From assembly GCA_030606845.1 (NCBI GenBank), contig JAUWFP010000179.1:1-5068 (forward strand): 5,068 nt of DNA. Reading direction: 5' to 3'. The notes under the pieces were generated by a model that did not search any database, was not told the origin of the DNA, and was given only the letters and a program-made list of their open reading frames with translations. Of the stretch, positions 1 to 4,806 are shown piece by piece. The position numbers were made by a program, and so were the translations under genes. This DNA is from Anaerolineales bacterium. GTDB taxonomy: Bacteria; Chloroflexota; Anaerolineae; Anaerolineales; E44-bin32. Each line of letters begins with the position of its first letter. Position 1 is the stretch's first letter.

Positions 1-741
1 GACATTACTCTCGATCTTGAGCGATACCCCACGACCGTCGATTCATTGTCAAGCCCTGAGATGTTAATCGCGGCGGAATTGGATACAGTAACAGATGTCT
101 CTTTCTCGGCCAGGGGAAACCAAGAGAAGATTATCCGCGTAGAACCCGCGGACGATTACAGCTTCCTCAGTTTTGATTGGGACAGCTTGCTCATACGCGA
201 CGCCAACTGGGAGATCGGGCTCAGCCCCGAATTGCCCATGGATCTCTACGTGGATGTCGGCTCAGGTTCGGCGAACCTTGATCTCATGGATTTAGATCTG
301 TCCGCTCTGGATATTGATGGAGGGTCAGGGAGCACGGCCCTAACGCTTCCAGCAAGCGCATCTTCGTACACAGCGAACATCGGCGGCGGTTCGGGGAGCT
401 TCGACATCAAAATCGAAGACGACGCCAAAATAGATTTTGCGATCAATGTTGGTTCAGGCTCTTTCAATATCGTAATTGGAAATAGCTCTAATATCGAGGC
501 GCAAATTGATGGCGGATCCGGGAGCCTCACGATCAATGTTCCTAAGAACGCCGGAGTGCGAGTCGTCATCCGCGATTCGGGCTCGGGCAGCGTGCACATC
601 CCCGGGAACTATACGCTCGTAGATGACCTCGGGGATGACGATAGGGATATCGGTATCTGGGAATCTGAGGGTTACAACGATGCATTGCATCGTGTCGAGG
701 TCACATTTGATCCGAGGTCGGGGAGTTTCATGTTGAGGTAG
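1..741 (+). CDS. Toast-rack (LiaF/DUF4097-like) beta-repeat protein, 5' end outside window
   Basis: The frame is open from base 1 to the TAG at 739-741, so the gene continues to the left. The TTG at 46 is only an internal codon, and 246 residues are visible. The core carries six GSGS motifs starting at bases 259, 322, 388, 451, 514 and 580, spaced 21 or 22 codons apart, plus a last SGS at 718. Each motif is followed by a short hydrophobic or acidic strand (NLDL, FDIKI, FNIVI, LTINV). The entry motif WEIGLSPELPMDLYVDVGSG resembles the N-terminal repeat of toast-rack proteins (DUF2154/LiaF and DUF4097 families), where GAG or GSG turns stack into a beta solenoid. Some relatives act in cell-envelope stress signalling, but the ligand is usually unknown. 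The visible part has no membrane segment; a signal peptide or membrane anchor could lie upstream of the window. Family is fairly sure, function is not. Confidence 0.85.
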   Translation, partial: DITLDLERYPTTVDSLSSPEMLIAAELDTVTDVSFSARGNQEKIIRVEPADDYSFLSFDWDSLLIRDANWEIGLSPELPMDLYVDVGSGSANLDLMDLDLSALDIDGGSGSTALTLPASASSYTANIGGGSGSFDIKIEDDAKIDFAINVGSGSFNIVIGNSSNIEAQIDGGSGSLTINVPKNAGVRVVIRDSGSGSVHIPGNYTLVDDLGDDDRDIGIWESEGYNDALHRVEVTFDPRSGSFMLR

Positions 742-772
742 TTTTGGCGTCAGCCCTCTACTCAAAGTCCAC

Positions 773-813
773 AAAACGCCCCTCAGTTGCTGGGGGGCGT
801 TTTCGTTCTTTTG
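773..813 (+). terminator. Rho-independent terminator between convergent genes
   Basis: Bases 773-786 pair with 790-803 as a 14-bp stem with one T.G wobble (783/793) and a TTG loop. The stem has an A4 start, a GC-rich core and a T4 end, followed by the T-rich run CGTTCTTTT. It starts 31 bases after the stop of the toast-rack gene. The A4/T4 ends make it usable from the other strand too, where it would end the phosphofructokinase transcript, although the tail on that side is less T-rich. Confidence 0.88.
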
Positions 814-868
814 GAAGATAGATAAACACTGACTCGTGATGAACGGGTGCGCAAAAAAATCGGACTCG

Positions 869-2062
869 TTAACCTTCCGTCATGATGAAGAGGGGATTCA
901 TCTCGAAGCTGCGATAGGCCGGACGCAGTCGGTCGGTGCTATAAAACTTGTCAATATTTACTATTTTCGTCTTGCTTGTCACAACATCGATGGGGACGTT
1001 ATCATAACGACCGTTCCTGAGCACCACCAAGCGACCGTGAACCCCTTGTAAGATGAGATCCAGAGCCAGGTTTCCATACGCCATCGGGACGATGGAGTCG
1101 ATCGCATCCGGATCCCCGCCGCGCACCAAGTAGCCCAATTTCTGGGTGACAACATTTACACGGAAGCCGTCGTTGTATTTTGGTGAGAGTTCTTTCAGCT
1201 TCACCGACACCAGATCACCGATTCCCCCCAGCTTTTTATGCCCATAGGCGTCAACCGCCAGGTCCTTAAAGATCATATCGCCGCCTGCGAACATTGCTCC
1301 TTCCGAGACCAGCACAACGGAATACTTACTCGGGTTGCGATTGCGGTCGTATGAAAGAAGCTCTGCCAATCGATCAATGTCAAACTCATACTCGGGGATT
1401 ACACAGCGGTCTGCTGCTCCGGCCATCGTGGGCAGCATAGCGGTGAAACCGGCATAGCGTCCAAACACTTCTATTACCATGAACCTTTCATGCGAGCCCG
1501 CGATTGTACGCAAGCTGTTCGTGATCTGGATCGTGCGCGTGATACACGTGCTGAATCCAATGCAGTAGTCCGTACCGGGCACATCGTTATCCATTGTCTT
1601 AGGCATAGCGACGACTTTCACGCCTTCTTGGAATAGCCGGACTGCATAGCCCAAGGTGTCATCGCCCCCTATGGGAATCAAGTACTCAACATTCAGGAAT
1701 TCCAGGTTTTTAAGCACCTCGGGGGTGAGATCGTTCATCTCCTGGTTGTAGGTGTCTTTTAAATTGTCTGGCACCTGGCTTAACGTTATATGACTCGGGC
1801 GAGTACGGGAGGTGTGAATGAGCGTACCCCCGGTTCTCCCCGCCTTGTTAACAACCTCTTCCGTCAGCTTCATTACATTGCTACTGTTGTCAGCTTTCTT
1901 GTCCCTAACGACGTCAACGATTCCCGCCCAACCACGCCGCAAACCCACCACCTCGTAGCCTTCCCGTAACGCCCGTATGGTGATCGCCCGAATGGCTGGG
2001 TTCAGCCCCGGGACGTCTCCGCCGCCTGTCAATATTCCTATACGACCTTTCTTTTTAGCCAT
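869..2062 (-). CDS. 6-phosphofructokinase, predicted pyrophosphate-dependent
   Basis: This 397-residue protein phosphorylates fructose 6-phosphate to fructose 1,6-bisphosphate in cytoplasmic glycolysis. In order it shows the N-terminal glycine loop ILTGGGDVPGLNPAIR (10-25), the phosphoryl-donor motif IGGDDTLG (131-138), the catalytic motif PKTMDND (154-160, likely base Asp158), IEVFGR (197-202) and LGYLVRGGDPDAID (309-322). Family knowledge: ATP enzymes have Gly at the positions equal to E. coli Gly104 and Gly124, whereas PPi enzymes have Asp and Lys. Here they are Asp135 and Lys155, so PPi is the predicted donor (EC 2.7.1.90) and the step would be near-reversible. Length suits the longer PPi-type group rather than the roughly 320-residue E. 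coli PfkA. The ATG start is supported by GGAG eight bases upstream. The gene is single, with its own leader, and convergent with the toast-rack gene. Donor specificity is inferred from residues only. Confidence 0.95.
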   Translation of the reverse strand: MAKKKGRIGILTGGGDVPGLNPAIRAITIRALREGYEVVGLRRGWAGIVDVVRDKKADNSSNVMKLTEEVVNKAGRTGGTLIHTSRTRPSHITLSQVPDNLKDTYNQEMNDLTPEVLKNLEFLNVEYLIPIGGDDTLGYAVRLFQEGVKVVAMPKTMDNDVPGTDYCIGFSTCITRTIQITNSLRTIAGSHERFMVIEVFGRYAGFTAMLPTMAGAADRCVIPEYEFDIDRLAELLSYDRNRNPSKYSVVLVSEGAMFAGGDMIFKDLAVDAYGHKKLGGIGDLVSVKLKELSPKYNDGFRVNVVTQKLGYLVRGGDPDAIDSIVPMAYGNLALDLILQGVHGRLVVLRNGRYDNVPIDVVTSKTKIVNIDKFYSTDRLRPAYRSFEMNPLFIMTEG

Positions 2063-2070
2063 GTTGCAAA

Positions 2071-2075
2071 CTCCG
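2071..2075 (-). promoter_or_regulatory. Shine-Dalgarno of the phosphofructokinase gene
   Basis: On the minus strand CGGAG is followed by an 8-base spacer and the ATG at 2062. It supports this start over any internal one. Confidence 0.75.
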
Positions 2076-2091
2076 TTGAGATATCTGACCT

Positions 2092-2122
2092 ATTGTACTC
2101 TCTTGATTGATTTTCTTGGCAA
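2092..2122 (-). promoter_or_regulatory. Possible sigma-70 promoter of the phosphofructokinase gene
   Basis: Read on the minus strand, TTGCCA (2122-2117) and TACAAT (2097-2092) are separated by 19 bases. The hexamers are good (4/6 and 5/6) but the spacer is longer than the usual 17. Transcription would start near 2085, giving a leader of about 20 bases that contains the Shine-Dalgarno. Confidence 0.45.
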
Positions 2123-2143
2123 CAAATCCGCTTTGTTTATTTC

Positions 2144-2329
2144 ATCACATCGGCCACATTTCTTGTGGCCAGCCTGATAGGCATGCTCATCAAGAAAGGA
2201 ATGTCCAGCAGTGGGCACTTCCTCTTCATGCTGCTCACCGGTTGGACCCTGGCCTGGCTGGCGAGTTGGTTATTCGGTTGGTTGTTCGGCCCGCATAGAA
2301 TCTCAAATACTTGTGCGCACGGATTTTAA
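2144..2329 (+). pseudogene. Short membrane-protein-like reading frame, possible gene remnant
   Basis: In this frame, ending at TAA 2327-2329, the translation looks like a two-helix membrane hairpin. The first hydrophobic stretch is SATFLVASLIGML, then a basic turn (IKKG), then a Trp-rich second stretch containing WTLAWLASWLFGWLFG. The only ATG upstream of the second helix is at 2183 and would give 48 residues; a GTG at 2165 would give 54. Neither has a recognisable ribosome site, and the frame closes at a TGA at 2108-2110. The C-terminal ISNTCAHGF tail does not look conserved. It could be the 3' end of a lost gene or a chance frame. I cannot name a family. Confidence 0.27.
2152..2170. repeat. 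Perfect inverted repeat upstream of the phosphofructokinase gene
   Basis: GGCCACA and TGTGGCC are perfect 7-base arms around a 5-base TTTCT centre. The repeat lies about 30 bases upstream of the proposed -35 of the phosphofructokinase gene. It could be a regulator site or a small hairpin; no known operator is matched. Confidence 0.5.
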
Positions 2330-2375
2330 CCATGTGGACTATTCTTCAAAAATATCGTGATATTGCTTAAACCAC

Positions 2376-2414
2376 AGACCTCACGGCTCGCTAATTTGAC
2401 GAGCCGTGAGGTCT
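2376..2414 (-). terminator. Hairpin terminator of the tRNA-Val gene
   Basis: A perfect 15-bp stem (2376-2390 with 2400-2414) with a 9-base loop begins four bases after the discriminator base of the tRNA. On the minus strand the tail is GTGGTTTAAG, only moderately T-rich, so termination strength is uncertain. The position immediately downstream of a single tRNA gene supports the call. It could also guide 3' processing of the tRNA. Confidence 0.6.
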
Positions 2415-2418
2415 ACAG

Positions 2419-2492
<74 letters not shown>

Positions 2493-2500
2493 GTGAAGCG

Positions 2501-2529
2501 ATTATAGCAGAGCCGAGAGGTTGTCTCAA
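2501..2529 (-). promoter_or_regulatory. Promoter of the tRNA-Val gene
   Basis: On the minus strand TTGAGA (2529-2524) is followed after 17 bases by a perfect TATAAT (2506-2501). The -10 ends eight bases before the first tRNA base, so transcription should begin at about 2493-2495, leaving almost no 5' leader. Confidence 0.85.
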
Positions 2530-2785
2530 GATTACAGGTCATGATAAAACTAGATTAGGACTTTTCTCATCGGTCTCAGCAGAGAAAAATCCGGGGCAAT
2601 CTACCTCAGTCCGTCGCACAATAATCACGTTTGGTAAAACACCTCACTACATTGAAGATTTGCTCTTGTTCCTATTTTGTTGCAGACCAAGAAAAACGAG
2701 CTCCTTAATGCTGCCTATTGCATCAATCTTAAGGATTACAACTCCATAAAGTAATATGAATTTATGGATTGGAGCTCCATAAATT
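2530..2785. other. AT-rich intergenic stretch without a convincing gene
   Basis: No reading frame here looks like a real protein on either strand. The sequence is markedly richer in A and T than the genes to its right. It holds a 7-bp inverted repeat, TTTTCTC (2562-2568) with GAGAAAA (2582-2588) around 13 bases, and the start of the alternating TCCATAA/TTATGGA array described separately. Otherwise nothing is recognised. Confidence 0.6.
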
Positions 2786-2801
2786 TTGACAAAATTATGG
2801 A
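2742..2801. repeat. Two copies of a 33-base-spaced inverted-repeat unit (TCCATAA / TTATGGA)
   Basis: TCCATAA occurs at 2743-2749 and 2776-2782, and its complement TTATGGA at 2762-2768 and 2795-2801. Within each unit the arms are separated by 12 bases, and the whole unit repeats at exactly 33 bases, about three helical turns. The sequence between the arms is not conserved (GTAATATGAA against TTTTGACAAA), so the arms rather than the whole unit are kept. It lies 80-140 bases upstream of the HAD operon promoter. A binding array for a regulator is plausible; alternative hairpins are also possible. Confidence 0.6.
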
Positions 2802-2875
2802 ATTCTAATATGAGGCTTTCTGTCGTTTCTCCTTTATTGGCCACATCATCCCTTCTGTCCTCTCCTCTCCCCCGA

Positions 2876-2884
2876 TGCTATAAT
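2876..2884 (+). promoter_or_regulatory. Extended -10 promoter of the HAD operon
   Basis: TGCTATAAT is a perfect -10 with the TGn extension. No good -35 is seen at the right distance (CTGTCC at 2855-2860 is a weak match), which is common for extended -10 promoters. Transcription would begin near 2890-2891, right at the Shine-Dalgarno, giving a leader of about 12 bases. Confidence 0.7.
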
Positions 2885-2890
2885 GCCGCG

Positions 2891-2895
2891 AGGAG
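2891..2895 (+). promoter_or_regulatory. Shine-Dalgarno that fixes the GTG start of the HAD gene
   Basis: AGGAG sits seven bases before the GTG at 2903. The frame is open further upstream to a possible start at 2786, but the promoter lies inside that extension and its residues look non-native, so the GTG is chosen. Confidence 0.8.
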
Positions 2896-2902
2896 AGAGT
2901 CG

Positions 2903-3373
2903 GTGATTGAACTCAACATCCCTGGACGCGATCTTATCCAACTAAATCATCTCGTATCCGATGTCAACGGGACTCTCGCTCTCGATGGGCAGCTGCTCGA
3001 CGGCGCCCCAGAAGCTTTGCTCGCATTGGGCGACCGGCTGCAGCTTCATCTGCTCACCGCCGACACCCACGGCCGCCAGGCACAGATCGATGAGAGGCTC
3101 GGTTTTCAAGCCGTGCGAATACCGCCGGGCGGCGAGGCAAAAGCGAAGGCTGCGTACGTGCACGAGCTGGGTGCAGAGAGTGTCGTTGCCCTCGGGCAGG
3201 GCGCCAACGACGCCGCCATGTTGCGCGAAGCCGCTATCGGCATCGCCGTTGCCTCAGTTGAAGGATTGGCGATCGAGTCTCTAAATTCCGCCGACGTAGT
3301 CGTTCCAGACATCATCGCCGCATTCGAATTACTCGAGCACCCCACACGTCTGGTCGCCACATTACGACGATGA
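2903..3373 (+). CDS. Small HAD-family protein, soluble P-type-ATPase-like
   Basis: From the GTG start the protein has 156 residues. It has the HAD motifs without a cap domain: motif I LVSDVNGTL (17-25, nucleophile Asp20), motif II LTADT (51-55), a motif III lysine (Lys80 or Lys82) and motif IV GQGANDAAML (98-107). The order and spacing match the catalytic P domain of P-type ATPases, and the protein fits the group described as soluble P-type ATPases (COG4087-like), which end in a conserved RLVATLRR-like tail also seen here. The second aspartate of typical HAD phosphatases (DxD) is Asn22, as P-type ATPases also lack an acid there (DKTGT). This suggests a slow phosphoenzyme or a regulatory role rather than fast phosphatase turnover. 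No substrate is known. Its stop overlaps the start of the next gene (ATGA at 3370-3373), so the two are very likely translated together. Fold is sure, function is not. Confidence 0.88.
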   Translation: MIELNIPGRDLIQLNHLVSDVNGTLALDGQLLDGAPEALLALGDRLQLHLLTADTHGRQAQIDERLGFQAVRIPPGGEAKAKAAYVHELGAESVVALGQGANDAAMLREAAIGIAVASVEGLAIESLNSADVVVPDIIAAFELLEHPTRLVATLRR

Positions 3374-4554
3374 GTACAAATATGAGCGAACCTCTCGATC
3401 CACTCCAGACTCATTCCCGCGCCCGCCGCAGGCGAGCCCGCCGAATGCTCACCCAGCTTCGTGCCGACGAACGCGAGACATTCCTAGAAAACCTCGCTCA
3501 AATCGTCTCGCCGAATGTCGGCTTCTTCATTTTCGCGCTCCTGGCAGGACTCCTGATCGGCGTCGGTTTCCGCTTCGAACAGCGAGCCTTACTCTTCGCC
3601 GGCGCGCTCGTCGCCCATCAGATGGGACCGCTCATGGGCCTCGCCCTTTCGGCGGTTACCGGCTCACCGCGCTTCTTCCTGCGCATGCTCGCCAGCTTCG
3701 CCGTCGCCGGGCTGCTGGTTGCCGTAACCGCCGGCCTTGCTGGCGGTCTGGCAACAGGAGCAGAGTCGCCTTTCCTGCTCGCTTACGGGCACACAGAACT
3801 CAACCTGATCGACTTCGGCCTGGTTATGCTTGGCGCAGGCTTCCTCGCATATTATCTGGCGCGTGAAGAGCGATTAGCCCCTCTTGCAGGAGCGGCAGTC
3901 GCTTACGAATTATTCCTGCCTCTCGGTGCCGCCGCTATCGGGCTGCTGCGCGCCGAGCCTGAGCTTTGGCAGGGCGCCGCGCTTACCTTCGCTCTGCACC
4001 TGGCATGGGCGATCGTCGTCGCCGTCGCTGTTCTGGCCGCCCTCGGGTTCCGACCCCTGACCGGCGCTTCTCGTTCTCTAGTCGCAGCTATGGCGCTCAT
4101 GGGGCTGGTGGCAATCCTCAGCGCAGTCGGTTTGGGCGCCTCGGTGATGGCGATTCTCCCCACGCCCCCACCTACGCCAACCGCTACGTCACCCCCCACC
4201 GAAACGGCCACCATAACCAGCACACCAACGATCACGCCCACGGCTACGATCACCGGCACACCCACCAAAACTCCGACGCCCACCATGACGCCTACCCCCA
4301 CCCCGCAGCCTGCTCGCGTGAACAACACCGGCGGCACCGGAGCGGTTGTTCGGGTTGTGTCCGATCCATTGGGCGCACATATCGGTTTTGTGGAGGAGGG
4401 CAGTTCCATCCTCCTCATCGCCGGTCCGAAACAGGTCGGGGAAACTACCTGGTGGTACATTCGTTTCACGACGAAGCTCGGCGAAACCTTTGATGGGTGG
4501 CTTCTGGGCGACTACATCTCAACAGCAACCCTTACTCCATCACCGACCCCCTGA
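3370..4554 (+). CDS. DUF389-like membrane protein with Thr/Pro linker and C-terminal SH3b domain
   Basis: The 394 residues fall into four parts. An Arg-rich cytoplasmic start (16-35, including ARRRRARR) precedes about seven hydrophobic segments, near 50-66, 71-96, 106-128, 146-163, 169-193, 203-226 and 236-262. The second carries VAHQMGPLMGLALS, which resembles the core signature of DUF389 membrane proteins (the MGPxxGLAL element). A Thr/Pro linker follows (264-314). Residues 324-384 look like a bacterial SH3 domain (VVRVVSDPLG, WWYIRF, DGWLLGDYIS), a fold that often binds peptidoglycan or other envelope ligands. A short TPSPTP tail ends the protein. With an odd helix count and a basic N terminus inside, the SH3b domain would sit outside the membrane. 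No Shine-Dalgarno precedes ATG 3370; start by coupling to the upstream HAD gene is likely, and ATG 3382 is an alternative. DUF389 function is unknown, so this may be a transporter or an envelope sensor. Confidence 0.85.
   Translation: MSTNMSEPLDPLQTHSRARRRRARRMLTQLRADERETFLENLAQIVSPNVGFFIFALLAGLLIGVGFRFEQRALLFAGALVAHQMGPLMGLALSAVTGSPRFFLRMLASFAVAGLLVAVTAGLAGGLATGAESPFLLAYGHTELNLIDFGLVMLGAGFLAYYLAREERLAPLAGAAVAYELFLPLGAAAIGLLRAEPELWQGAALTFALHLAWAIVVAVAVLAALGFRPLTGASRSLVAAMALMGLVAILSAVGLGASVMAILPTPPPTPTATSPPTETATITSTPTITPTATITGTPTKTPTPTMTPTPTPQPARVNNTGGTGAVVRVVSDPLGAHIGFVEEGSSILLIAGPKQVGETTWWYIRFTTKLGETFDGWLLGDYISTATLTPSPTP
4159..4311 (+). repeat. Low-complexity Thr/Pro linker-coding repeat
   Basis: This stretch codes for residues 264-314, nearly all Thr and Pro with some Ala, Ile, Ser and Glu, as TPT/TPTP units built from ACN and CCN codons. 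The DNA is an imperfect tandem of 6-base-like units, prone to slippage, so its length may vary between strains. It also creates long false frames on other strands, such as a Val/Gly-rich one on the minus strand. Such linkers are frequent in Anaerolineae-type Chloroflexota surface proteins. Confidence 0.85.
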
Positions 4555-4754
4555 CGGTATCTAGTTTCCACAACCCATACGCTGAATAAGCAAACGAACC
4601 AGTCTTTGGTGCCTGTATTGGGCATCCTTTCCCCTTGATGGGTTAGTTGAACGAACGCTGTTCTCGCCGGGCGAAACAGGATGCACTTTGTCATGCGCTC
4701 GCATTTCTACAGCGAAAAGCGCCCGGCGCAGCCCTCACGCCCTCCACTTCTCTC
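4555..4754. other. Intergenic stretch before the Fur gene
   Basis: No convincing gene is present. I found no clear Rho-independent terminator for the HAD/DUF389 operon. Candidate structures are a 9-bp inverted repeat (CGCCGGGCG 4665-4673 with CGCCCGGCG 4720-4728, 46-base loop) and a bulged hairpin 4658-4679; neither has a T tract. Confidence 0.5.
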
Positions 4755-4783
4755 TTGACCCCCTGTTCTCATCCTGATAAACT
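4755..4783 (+). promoter_or_regulatory. Promoter of the Fur-family gene
   Basis: TTGACC (4755-4760, 5/6 to consensus) is followed after 17 bases by TAAACT (4778-4783, 4/6), with a TGn extension at 4775-4777. Transcription should start near 4790, leaving about 17 bases of leader. Confidence 0.65.
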
Positions 4784-4789
4784 CGTTAT

Positions 4790-4804
4790 TGAAAATAATT
4801 TTCA
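4790..4804. promoter_or_regulatory. Fur-box-like operator
   Basis: TGAAAATAATTTTCA is a perfect 7-1-7 palindrome. It matches the classical Fur box TGATAATNATTATCA at all but one position in each arm, and the flanking TTAT/CATTATG adds resemblance to the 19-base E. coli Fur consensus. It lies from the predicted transcription start to just before the ATG of the Fur-family gene, so bound repressor would block transcription. Whether the metal is iron, zinc or manganese cannot be told from this site. Confidence 0.75.
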
Positions 4805-4806
4805 TT

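Noticed and set aside
2562..2588. TTTTCTC/GAGAAAA hairpin as a terminator
   Set aside because: The stem is weak and A/T-rich, has no T run after it, and lies upstream of the tRNA promoter with no gene to terminate.
2647..2844. 65-codon minus-strand frame (GTG start) in the AT-rich gap
   Set aside because: It has no recognisable family and only a weak ribosome site, and it consists partly of the translated TTATGGA repeats (IYG, LYG). It looks like a chance frame in AT-rich DNA.
2786..2902. N-terminal extension of the HAD gene
   Set aside because: The extended -10 promoter and the Shine-Dalgarno both lie inside it, and its residues do not look like HAD sequence.
3903..4469. 188-codon minus-strand frame rich in Val and Gly
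   Set aside because: It is the antisense shadow of the Thr/Pro linker and the membrane gene. Its VGVGV pattern is simply the complement of ACN/CCN repeats.
3966..4493. 175-codon plus-strand frame rich in His, Arg and Gly
   Set aside because: It lies wholly within the DUF389-SH3b gene in another frame, with low-complexity HTH/THQ repeats arising from the linker DNA.
4572..4644. AACCCAT/ATGGGTT pair as a terminator of the DUF389 operon
   Set aside because: The stem is only seven bases with a loop of about 59 bases and no T tract.
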